Assembly (NCBI GenBank): GCA_020632995.1
Contig: JACKEN010000044.1
Coordinates: 1 to 16,600, forward strand
Length of the DNA: 16,600 nt
Origin: Deltaproteobacteria bacterium
GTDB lineage: Bacteria > Myxococcota > Kuafuiibacteriia > Kuafuiibacteriales > Kuafuiibacteriaceae
Direction: 5' to 3'
A program made the position numbers and the translations under genes. The notes beneath the pieces were generated by a model that worked only from the letters and a program-made list of their open reading frames with translations, was not told where the DNA came from and did no database searches. Below are positions 7,433 through 13,855 of this stretch, in pieces. Every line of letters starts with the position of its first letter. Position 1 is the stretch's first letter.

Positions 7433-9250
7433 ATGCAGAAACTCGCCTTACGTCCTCTCGCCCCCACCTTCTTGATGTGCTTGGCCGTGTCCGCCTGCAG
7501 CCCCGAGCTGTCGTCGACCGACAACTTCTCGCTCGAGGTCCCAGAGTCCCCCCCGACCGAGCAGAGCGTCTCCGCGCTGCGCGGGCGCTTCGAGCGCGGC
7601 GTCGTGCTGCACCTCGACGGCAAGGACTACTTCGTGAAGGGTCCGATGATCGACGGCAAGCGCGACCAGCCTGGCCACACCTGGATCGATCTCGGGCACG
7701 GCCAGCTCCTCGGCCTGCACGTGAACACCGGGCCGCTGGGCGCGCCGAGCTGGTGGGCGACGGGTGAGCCGGATGGTGAGCTGCTCTACATCGTGCAGGC
7801 GCAGGTAGACACCTGGAGCGAGCGCAAGCTGGCCTTCTATCGGCGGCAGGGCTTCGTGCACTACCACCACCTGGTCACCACCGACACGAACCGGCCGCAC
7901 CCGACGAAGGTGCTCTGGATGCGCCACTTCGCGGTGCGCAGCTTCTACTTCGACGGCGGCCCGCGCCCCTGGCTCGCGCACCAGGTGCAGCCGGGGCTCG
8001 ATCGGGACTACCAGCCCAACGCCAAGTTCCGTTACCCGCCCAAGGAGGAGTTCCTGTACGTCGGGGCGGTCGACAAGGGCGGCCTGGATCCCGACTTCAT
8101 CAGCGTGATCGGCACCGACGAGACCGACCCGAGCACCTACGGCAAGATCATCCACCGCACCGACCTCACGCAGATCGGGGATGAGGTGCACCACTACGGC
8201 TACAACATCACGCAGACTCGCTTGCTCGTGCCTGGCCTCTTCTCGGGGCGCATGCACCTGCTCGACATCGAGACCGACCCGCGGCACCCGACCCTGGTCG
8301 AGCAGCACGATGACCTCGTCCCGAGCACCGGCTACATCGTCCCGCACACCGTGATCGCGCTGCCCAACGGTGGCTACATGGTCACCATGATCGGCGCGAA
8401 CACCCCGAGCACCGGCCCCGGCGGCGTGGTGGAGCTCGACGAGCACGCCCGCTTCGTGCGCTACGTCGGCCCCGGCCCGAACCGTTCGCCGAACACCGCG
8501 CCGCCCGAGTACATGTATGACATCGGCCTCAACCTCATCCGCAACCGGGCCATCACCACCTCGTTCGGGCTGCCGGGCAACGTGGCACCCGGCATCACGG
8601 TCCCCGGCCTCGGCGACGAGATCAACGTCTGGGACTGGAAGAACCAGCAGATCATCCAGACCGTGAAGATCGGCGCAGGCACCGGCCCGCTCGAGGTGCG
8701 CTGGCTGCACGAGCCCGGCACCACCATCGGCTACACCAACGCGCCCGGCTCGTCCGAGATCTGGATGTGGTCGGACGTCGACGGTGACGGCGTCTACGAC
8801 TTCCGGCCCGCCATCACGTTGCCGCCGTTCTCGATCCCCACCGACATCATCGTCTCCCACGACGACCGGTTCCTCTACGTGTCCAACTGGTTCGGCAACA
8901 GCGTGCACCAGTACGACATCACCGACCCCTTCAACCCGGTGCTGACCGCGCAGGTCCCGATCCCATGGGCGCAGATGTTGCGGCTGTCGCACGACGGCAA
9001 GCGCCTGTACGTGTCCAACAGCCTGCTCTCCACCTGGGACGACGACGAGTTCCCCCCCGGCATCATCCGCAACACGGGCTACGGGATGTGGAAGATCGAC
9101 ATCGCCGACCCGGTGAACGGCGGCATGGCGATCGACCCGAACTTCTTCGTGGACTTCGACCACGTGCAGAAGCAGAACACCATCGGGCCGGCGCGACCGC
9201 ACCAGGCCTTCCTCGACCCGGGCATCGCCATCGGCTTCGGCGACCACTGA
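7433..9250 (+). CDS. Lipid-anchored SBP56-family protein (selenium-binding protein / methanethiol oxidase homologue)
   Basis: A 605-residue member of the SBP56 family, whose bacterial and human members include copper-dependent methanethiol oxidases that turn methanethiol and O2 into formaldehyde, H2S and H2O2. Family segments visible are DEVHHYG (250-256), 'INVWDWKNQQIIQTVK', 'PLEVRWLHEP', 'DIIVSHDDRFLYVSNW', 'LRLSHDGKRLYVSNSL' and a C-terminal 'NFFVDF...GPARPH'. Histidines expected as metal ligands are present at 253, 254, 305 and 590. The CSSC-type Cys element that follows HH-x-G-x-N in the human protein is replaced by Ile-Thr-Gln-Thr, so Cys-bound selenium is not expected. The start at 7433 has AGG a few bases upstream and begins a lipoprotein signal ending VSAC (Cys22). 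An alternative ATG at 7397 would precede the signal. It is about 130 residues longer than the human protein, mostly from the N-terminal export part and loops. Substrate unproven. Confidence 0.85.
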   Translation: MQKLALRPLAPTFLMCLAVSACSPELSSTDNFSLEVPESPPTEQSVSALRGRFERGVVLHLDGKDYFVKGPMIDGKRDQPGHTWIDLGHGQLLGLHVNTGPLGAPSWWATGEPDGELLYIVQAQVDTWSERKLAFYRRQGFVHYHHLVTTDTNRPHPTKVLWMRHFAVRSFYFDGGPRPWLAHQVQPGLDRDYQPNAKFRYPPKEEFLYVGAVDKGGLDPDFISVIGTDETDPSTYGKIIHRTDLTQIGDEVHHYGYNITQTRLLVPGLFSGRMHLLDIETDPRHPTLVEQHDDLVPSTGYIVPHTVIALPNGGYMVTMIGANTPSTGPGGVVELDEHARFVRYVGPGPNRSPNTAPPEYMYDIGLNLIRNRAITTSFGLPGNVAPGITVPGLGDEINVWDWKNQQIIQTVKIGAGTGPLEVRWLHEPGTTIGYTNAPGSSEIWMWSDVDGDGVYDFRPAITLPPFSIPTDIIVSHDDRFLYVSNWFGNSVHQYDITDPFNPVLTAQVPIPWAQMLRLSHDGKRLYVSNSLLSTWDDDEFPPGIIRNTGYGMWKIDIADPVNGGMAIDPNFFVDFDHVQKQNTIGPARPHQAFLDPGIAIGFGDH

Positions 9251-9262
9251 CCCGGTTTGTAC

Positions 9263-9299
9263 TCTCGGTGCGCTCCGTCTAGGCTGGAGCGCACCGAGA
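9263..9299. terminator. 14-bp perfect hairpin after the SBP56-like gene, overlapping the next gene's ribosome site
   Basis: The arms 9263-9276 and 9286-9299 are perfectly complementary (14 bp, mostly G/C) around a nine-base loop, beginning 12 bases after the TGA at 9248-9250. No U-tract follows, so it is not a classical intrinsic terminator, but it could stop or pause transcription in either direction. The right arm contains the GGAG (9286-9289) that would be the Shine-Dalgarno of the next gene and ends on the A of its ATG (9299), so it would also hide that start when folded. Confidence 0.6.
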
Positions 9300-10366
9300 T
9301 GGCCACCTTCTTCCTCTCCGCGCTCCTGTGCGCCTCCGCCGCCCAAGGGCCGGTCTACGTCGCCGCCGACCGACTCCGGCTCCGGGACGCCCCGAAGACA
9401 GGCACCCAGCGGGCCACCTTGGGCATCAACACGCCGCTCGATGTGGTGAAGGCGCACGGCGATTGGCTCGAGGTCGAGGAGCCGGTCTGCGGCGTCCGCG
9501 GCTTCCTCCCCAAGGCCCTGTTGGCCGACACCCCCCTCACCGCAGCCGAGGCCGAGCGCCGAGCCGACGCGGCTCGAGATCCGCAAGTCCGATTGACATG
9601 GCTGGAGCGCGCGCTGGCCTTGGATGGTCGGCGACAGGATCTCTTCAAGCAGCTGCTCGAGGTCCGGACCCAGCTGGGCAAGCCGCTGGCGCTGACAGAG
9701 CTGCGCGAGTACCTGGCCGAGCGGCGCCTGGGGCCCGCCCTCACCGGGCTGGGCATCTTCAGGGAGGGCGACACCCCGGTGGAGGACGGTGAGGTGTGGT
9801 GGGGTCTGTTCGTGGACGGCGAGGCAGCGTCACTGGCCCCCGCCTGCGCCCAGGTGAAGGTGAGCCACGAAGAAGGTGAGGACGGCGAGCAGGTGCCCTT
9901 GCGAAAGATCTCGGTGAAGGGCAGGCGCCAGCCGGTCTTCCTCTTCCGCGGCCTGGTGGCGCCCCAGGCCGGGCCCGTGCCCGGGCGGTGGATCAACACC
10001 CGGGAGGAGCCTCGGCTGGGCCTCATCTACCACTTCGAGATCGGCGCCGCCCGCTTCTGGCTGGGCGCAACCGGCGAGTGCAAGGCAGCTGGCGTCATCA
10101 CCGACTACCGGGTGACGCTGGCCGGCAAGGTGGACTACCCACCGGTGACCCTCTTCGAGCGCCCAGACACCTTCGAGCCCACCCGAATGCCCCCCAACAT
10201 CACGGTGGAGTTCGTCGGCGACCTGGATCGGGACGGCCGCCCCGACGTCCTGCTGAACGAGAGTCCCGAGGCCATCGCCTGGACCGAGGAGCTGCGCCTG
10301 TCGAGCTGGGCCCCCGACGGCAAACCTCTGGGCCGCTTCGCATCACAGATGATCAGCGGAGACTGA
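9299..10366 (+). CDS. Exported SH3-like domain protein with C-terminal FG-GAP-like repeat
   Basis: A 355-residue protein. The ATG at 9299 was chosen because GGAG lies nine bases upstream. A TTG at 9257 in the same frame has no ribosome site, though it would add Arg residues before the signal peptide. Residues 1-17 (MATFFLSALLCASAAQG) look like a short signal peptide without the usual positive charge. Residues about 18-77 resemble a bacterial SH3 (SH3_3) domain: 'VAADRLRLRDAPKTG', a hydrophobic strand, 'GDWLEVE' and 'GVRGFLPKALL'. About 80-150 is helical and Glu/Arg/Leu-rich, TPR-like. The C-terminal part contains DLDRDGRPD (308-316), a Ca2+-binding loop of FG-GAP/VCBS type. Such SH3 domains often bind cell wall. 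No catalytic motif is seen. The gene is translationally close to the HXXEE gene and probably shares its transcript. Confidence 0.75.
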   Translation: MATFFLSALLCASAAQGPVYVAADRLRLRDAPKTGTQRATLGINTPLDVVKAHGDWLEVEEPVCGVRGFLPKALLADTPLTAAEAERRADAARDPQVRLTWLERALALDGRRQDLFKQLLEVRTQLGKPLALTELREYLAERRLGPALTGLGIFREGDTPVEDGEVWWGLFVDGEAASLAPACAQVKVSHEEGEDGEQVPLRKISVKGRRQPVFLFRGLVAPQAGPVPGRWINTREEPRLGLIYHFEIGAARFWLGATGECKAAGVITDYRVTLAGKVDYPPVTLFERPDTFEPTRMPPNITVEFVGDLDRDGRPDVLLNESPEAIAWTEELRLSSWAPDGKPLGRFASQMISGD

Positions 10367-10369
10367 CCC

Positions 10370-10855
10370 ATGACCCTCCCCGTTCTCGCGGCCCTCTTCA
10401 TCGCGGGTGTGTTGCTCCACAACGCCGAGGAGGCCCGGTGGCTCCCCGCGTGGTCGGGCCGGGCCGGGCGCTGGCACCCGAAGGTAGGCCCGCGTGAGTT
10501 CCGCTTCGCGGTGACGGTGCTGTCTGCAATTCTGGTTGCGGTCGCGCTCGCCGCGGCCAGCGAGGGCCCCGGCTCGGCCGCCGCGTACCTGTTCTTCGGC
10601 TACGTCTTCGCGATGGCCGCCAACGCGGTGATGCCGCACCTCTTGGGCTCGCTCGCCACCCGGAGCTACATGCCGGGCACCGGCACCGGGCTCGGGTTGA
10701 ACCTCCCGGTGGGGGCCTGGCTCCTCCAGCGCGGGCTGGCCGAGGGCTGGGTGGCCCTGGGCACCCTGGCCTGGGTAGCGCCCGCGGTGGCCCTGAGCCT
10801 TGTCGCGGCCATCCCCCTCCTCTTCGCCCTGGGCCGGCGGCTCTTCCCCGGGTGA
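10370..10855 (+). CDS. HXXEE-domain integral membrane protein
   Basis: A 161-residue, strongly hydrophobic protein with about four or five membrane segments. It carries the motif that names the HXXEE family, HNAEE (17-21), inside the first segment, with a later Asn/His pair (N85, H90) and a YMPGTGT element (100-106) like the family's conserved Asn/His and Pro-Gly elements. The polar motifs within membrane segments suggest a membrane-embedded enzyme or metal site, but no function is known for the family and I propose none. The ATG is three bases after the previous stop, with GGAG in the end of that gene serving as ribosome site, so translation is probably coupled. Length fits the family. Confidence 0.75.
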   Translation: MTLPVLAALFIAGVLLHNAEEARWLPAWSGRAGRWHPKVGPREFRFAVTVLSAILVAVALAAASEGPGSAAAYLFFGYVFAMAANAVMPHLLGSLATRSYMPGTGTGLGLNLPVGAWLLQRGLAEGWVALGTLAWVAPAVALSLVAAIPLLFALGRRLFPG

Positions 10856-10881
10856 ACCCTCGCGAGACACGCGCGCGGCAT

Positions 10882-10891
10882 CGGTCGACCG
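10882..10891. repeat. 10-bp perfect palindrome (CGGTCGACCG)
   Basis: A self-complementary decamer about 50 bases before the next start codon. It is a possible operator half-site pair, but palindromes of this length are not rare in GC-rich DNA. Confidence 0.2.
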
Positions 10892-10942
10892 GGCCTTCCG
10901 TCACAGCGGGCAGCTGACGCACACTCTCCCACAGTGGCGGTG

Positions 10943-12142
10943 ATGCCCATCGACATCGAGCGCGCGGCGCTCCGGCACGCCTTCGGGGCGGCCGAGGGGC
11001 AGGTGGCGGAGATCCCGCCCGCGGCGCGCCCCGGCACCATCGGCGCGGTGGCCCAGGCGCTGGGCATCCGGCCGAGCGAGGTCCGCACCACCCTCGAGCT
11101 CCACTGGCTCGAGAGCTCGGGCCGCGCCGGCGCCCGGAGCCTGAACGGCCAGGCCCGCGGCACCGAGGCCCCCGCGACCACGGGGCCGACCTTCGACCCC
11201 CTCTTCATCCAGCTCATGGGCCGCGACGACGGCCCCACCCACAACGCCCAGTCGGTGCACGCCCAGTTCGCGGGCGAAGAGGCCACCCAGGTGAAGTGGG
11301 AGCAGCCGCTCGACTTCGACATCGATCGCAGCCGCAAGAACCGCGCCCTCGACGAGGCGCTCCCGAAGGGCAAGGTGGGCGAGTACGGCCAGGTGCCGCT
11401 CGAGCGCATGGGCGCCGACGACCCCTTGCTCGAGGTGCGGGTGTACCGGGGCATCGGGGCCCGCGACCCCGCGCAGGTTGCCTTGCGCATGACCGGGCAC
11501 CTCATCCCCGAGGGCACCTCCGGCGACTACGAGCACTTCAAGACCTACGACCATCGAGCGCCGCTCGACGCCTACGAGTGGACCCTCGACCCCTTCATCG
11601 CGGCCAAGGGCGCAGGCGGCCGGGGCACCCTCCTGTCGATGACCCTGGGGGAGCTGAAGGCCCAGGGAGCCGAGGTCTACCGAAAGCGCGGCGACACCGA
11701 GGGCGGCGTCTTCATCGCCTCGGTGGTGGCGCCCGAGCACCGGGTCGTCGCCAACACCGGCGACACCTACCGCCTCTCCCTCCGCAGCGACGTCGCCCGC
11801 CGCCCTGCCCAGGCCGAGGCCGCGACCAAGCTCCGGGCCGCCCTGGTGCGCCACGAGGGCTGGGAGGGGCTCTGGAGCGCCCAGCCCGCCTTCGCGGCGA
11901 AGATGGCAAAGGCGAGGGCCACCGAGACCGAGCGCCTGATCCGGCACTGGCTGGGGCGCCTCGACGAGAAGGCCCCCAACGACCCGGTGGCGACCCGGGT
12001 GGCGGCGAAGCTGGCGGAGCCGCCGGCGGAAGATCCGCAAGCTCACCTTCACAATATGGAGCGTCTCCTCCGCTCCGTCGCACTGCGGGCGAGTGATCTG
12101 TTGGATCGAACGCCCGAGCAGACCGCGTGGGACCTCCGTTAG
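10943..12142 (+). CDS. Hypothetical protein with cholera-toxin-like ADP-ribosyltransferase motifs
   Basis: A 399-residue protein without signal peptide or membrane segment. The ATG at 10943 was preferred over in-frame GTGs at 10934 and 10940; none has a strong ribosome site. Residues 166-204 follow the pattern of the cholera toxin A active-site region: Y-R-G (168-170), R-D-P (174-176), then G-x-L-I-P-E-G (185-191) and Y-D-H (202-204). LSMT (231-234) sits where the toxin has Ser-Thr-Ser. A strand 'VFIASVVAPEHRVVAN' (256-271) aligns with the strand after it. A Q-A-E (290-292) could be the Gln/Glu-x-Glu catalytic motif. This would make it an R-S-E class mono-ADP-ribosyltransferase with an N-terminal helical region (1-165) and a Glu/Arg/Ala-rich C-terminal helical tail (295-399). 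The fold assignment is my inference from motif order. The SMT and QAE variants leave activity uncertain. No immunity protein or toxin-secretion gene is adjacent. Confidence 0.6.
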   Translation: MPIDIERAALRHAFGAAEGQVAEIPPAARPGTIGAVAQALGIRPSEVRTTLELHWLESSGRAGARSLNGQARGTEAPATTGPTFDPLFIQLMGRDDGPTHNAQSVHAQFAGEEATQVKWEQPLDFDIDRSRKNRALDEALPKGKVGEYGQVPLERMGADDPLLEVRVYRGIGARDPAQVALRMTGHLIPEGTSGDYEHFKTYDHRAPLDAYEWTLDPFIAAKGAGGRGTLLSMTLGELKAQGAEVYRKRGDTEGGVFIASVVAPEHRVVANTGDTYRLSLRSDVARRPAQAEAATKLRAALVRHEGWEGLWSAQPAFAAKMAKARATETERLIRHWLGRLDEKAPNDPVATRVAAKLAEPPAEDPQAHLHNMERLLRSVALRASDLLDRTPEQTAWDLR

Positions 12143-12211
12143 CTGTATCGCTGCCAGCCTGCCGCCGATACTCAGCTGCAATGCGAACGTCTCTCGACTC
12201 GGCAATCCAAG

Positions 12212-12241
12212 TTGCTGTCTAGGACAGCCGGGGCGTATCTA
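12212..12241 (+). promoter_or_regulatory. Weak promoter candidate with a dyad, upstream of the DUF1554-like lipoprotein gene
   Basis: TTGCTG (12212-12217) and TATCTA (12236-12241) are 18 bases apart, each a 3/6 match to sigma70 hexamers. A dyad GCTGTC-TAG-GACAGC (12214-12228) overlaps the -35 and spacer, as an operator might. The support is modest. Confidence 0.25.
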
Positions 12242-12261
12242 CCTCGCCCATGGAGGTTCCC

Positions 12262-12900
12262 ATGAAGCACTCGAAGCTCACCTTCGCCATCACTGCCCTG
12301 CTGCTCGCGCTGAACGTCGCGGGTTGCGGCCAAGACCCCAACGACGCGACATCGACCAGCGATGCGGTCCGCGCGCGCAAGCGCCCGCCCGCGCCGACCC
12401 CTACGCCCACCGCCGGCTCGGTGATGTTCACCACCTCGACCACCTTCAAGGGCGCGCTAGCCACCTTCGGCGGCGGGAGCGCCTTCACCTTCGGTGACGC
12501 GGAGTGCCAGAGGCGCGCCGACGCCGCAGGCATTGCCGGGCACTTCAGCGTCGTCCTCTGCGACTCCACCTCCAACGCGGTGGATCGTCTCTCTGGCGCC
12601 ATCACCTACCCGGTGGTGAACGTCGCCGGCGACCTCGTCGAGGCCACCAACATCTTCGACGGCACCGCCCTCGCCGCCCCGCTCCTGCAGGAAGACGGCG
12701 CGGCCCGGACCTCGTCCTGGTCGGGCTGCACCAGCACCGGCGTGCTGGGCAGGAAGACCTGCCGCAACTGGACCTACTTCCTCTCCTCGGACCGCGGCGT
12801 GACCAGCTGGGGCGCCGACGCCTACTGGCTCGGCAGCAGCGGTCTGGGCTCCGTCTGCAACAGCTCGATGTCCCTGCTCTGCATCCAGACCGGCCCCTGA
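12262..12900 (+). CDS. DUF1554-like lipoprotein
   Basis: A 212-residue lipoprotein. The start is the ATG at 12262, with GGAGG (12252-12256) five bases before it; the ATG at 12250 lies just upstream of that ribosome site. The signal MKHSKLTFAITALLLALNVAGC has a canonical lipobox (Cys22), then a Lys/Arg/Pro/Thr-rich linker to about 52. The rest resembles the DUF1554 fold seen in Leptospira and myxobacterial lipoproteins: an N-terminal F-G-D-A-E-C with 'CQRRADAAGI', a central 'SSWSGC', 'CRNWTYFLSS', a 'GADAYWLG' strand and a Cys-rich end 'VCNSSMSLLCIQ'. This fold is C-type-lectin/endostatin-like, so ligand binding on the cell surface is plausible, but no ligand can be named. It is followed by a strong hairpin and lies 119 bases after the ADP-ribosyltransferase-like gene. 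Confidence 0.75.
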   Translation: MKHSKLTFAITALLLALNVAGCGQDPNDATSTSDAVRARKRPPAPTPTPTAGSVMFTTSTTFKGALATFGGGSAFTFGDAECQRRADAAGIAGHFSVVLCDSTSNAVDRLSGAITYPVVNVAGDLVEATNIFDGTALAAPLLQEDGAARTSSWSGCTSTGVLGRKTCRNWTYFLSSDRGVTSWGADAYWLGSSGLGSVCNSSMSLLCIQTGP

Positions 12901-12909
12901 GCTGAGTGG

Positions 12910-12931
12910 GCTCACCGCGAACGCGGTGAGC
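12910..12931. terminator. Strong GC-rich hairpin between convergent genes, likely bidirectional terminator
   Basis: GCTCACCGCG (12910-12919) and CGCGGTGAGC (12922-12931) are perfectly complementary with two bases between; in RNA the loop would open to about six bases. It begins 9 bases after the stop of the DUF1554-like gene (+) and lies about 60 bases beyond the stop of the selenoprotein gene (-). There is no U-tract, as is common in very GC-rich genomes. Confidence 0.6.
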
Positions 12932-12991
12932 TTCGCCCGCCTGCCGCCGGCGTCACGGGTGACCGTGCGTCGGCGCAGGCGCTCGCGGACG

Positions 12992-13831
12992 TCAGTTGTT
13001 CACGAAGTCGCGGACGGCCTGCAGGAGCTGCTCGCCGGTGAGGTTCTCGTTGCCGGCCGGGGTCCCGTGGGTCGTCGACCAGCCGATCTTCATGTCCGAG
13101 CGCCGCACCAGGAGGTCGAAGCCGCGCCCGATGGCGAACGGCGACTGATCCCAGACCCGCGGCACGGGCATGGTCTGGCCATCACCCACGCAGATGCCCT
13201 TGTCGGAGCCGCGCGCGTCCATGAACGCGCGGCAGCTCTCCGCGGTGCCCGGGGTCCCGCCCGAGTCCGCCTCGAGGATCCAGATGATCTGGACCCGCTC
13301 CGCCAAGATGTCTTCTTCAATCTGCGCCGCCACCCGGGCGTGCGTGACACAAGCCGGTCAATAAGCCGGTATGGACACGAATAATATCGTGTCCCACTGG
13401 TTCCAATCGATGTCGGTGTCGGTCGCGCAGAAGGCGTCGGTGAGGCTGAGGTCGATCTGCTGGCCGCCGTACAGGAGCGCGGTGGGCCAGGAGTAGGCGG
13501 TCAGCACCTCGCCGAAGGCCATCGGCTCGACCGCGCCCGCAGGGTAGGTGCAGGCGGTCTGGCCGCCGTCGGGGGTCTCGCCTGCGTCGGGGAAGCCGGC
13601 GTCGGGGGTCTCGCCCGCATCGGCCTCGATGCCCGAGTCGACCGGGTCGACCCCGGTGTCGGCGAAGCCCGCGTCGGCGATGGGGAAGCCCGAGTCTTCA
13701 GCCTGGCCTGCGTCCGGCGCACCCGCGTCGAGCTTGCCGCTCAGGGTGCCGCCCGTGCAGGCCGCGATCCCCAACACGAAGGGGGCCAGCGCCAGGGCGT
13801 TTGACCACGGTGTGACCTGCACGAGGAGCAA
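12992..13831 (-). CDS. Selenocysteine-containing thioredoxin-fold lipoprotein (in-frame TGA at 13358-13360)
   Basis: Read through the TGA, this encodes 279 residues. The first 157 residues start at a TTG (13829-13831; GTG at 13820-13822 is an alternative) and show a signal peptide with lipobox IAAC (Cys25), then an Asp-Ala-Gly/Pro linker (about 26-95). A thioredoxin-like domain opens with 'WDTILFVSIPAY'. The TGA is residue 158, directly followed in the same frame by P-A-C, giving Sec-x-x-Cys (158-161) where thioredoxins have CxxC. Reading continues with 'VTHARVAAQIEEDILAERVQIIWILE' and ends at TGA 12992-12994. The second half has no ribosome site of its own. A SECIS-like hairpin follows. It is probably a periplasmic, lipid-anchored thiol oxidoreductase. 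Its start is 24 bases after the nuclease-like gene's stop, so the two likely form an operon. A pseudogene or a 12-bp duplication is the alternative; Sec is the best reading. Confidence 0.85.
13325..13344 (-). promoter_or_regulatory. bSECIS-like hairpin for selenocysteine insertion
   Basis: Counting from the base after the UGA, bases 14-16 and 31-33 pair (CGC/GCG), A17 is bulged, and 18-21 pair with 27-30 (CGCC/GGCG) around loop CGGGU (22-26). The loop has G at position two and lies within the 16-37 nt distance reported for bacterial SECIS elements. The stem is seven base pairs long and one base is bulged, as in known examples. SelB is the expected binder. The folding was judged by eye. Confidence 0.7.
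13351..13370. repeat. Direct repeat around the TGA codon
   Basis: AAGCCGGT occurs at 13351-13358 and 13363-13370, with CAAT between them, so the TGA codon lies inside a 12-base tandem-like unit. It could reflect coding of similar Pro-Ala dipeptides before and after the Sec codon, or a replication-slippage duplication. Confidence 0.6.
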
Positions 13832-13855
13832 CCTCGCACACCTCGGGCGGCGGGA

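Noticed and set aside
7039..7767. A plus-strand open frame (7039-7767) and a minus-strand frame (7171-7623) covering the intergenic region.
   Set aside because: Neither has a ribosome site or recognisable protein character, and both overlap the well-supported SBP56-like gene.
9248..9250. The TGA ending the SBP56-like gene as a second selenocysteine codon: the frame continues openly into the SH3-like gene, and a strong hairpin follows at a SECIS-like distance.
   Set aside because: The protein already ends at the usual C-terminus of the family. There is no Cys-like context at the codon, and read-through would bury a signal peptide in the middle of a fusion. A terminator or attenuator explains the hairpin better.
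7448..9586. A 712-codon minus-strand open frame opposite the SBP56-like gene.
   Set aside because: The plus-strand protein matches a known family along its full length. The antisense product is low-complexity Val/Glu/His-rich.
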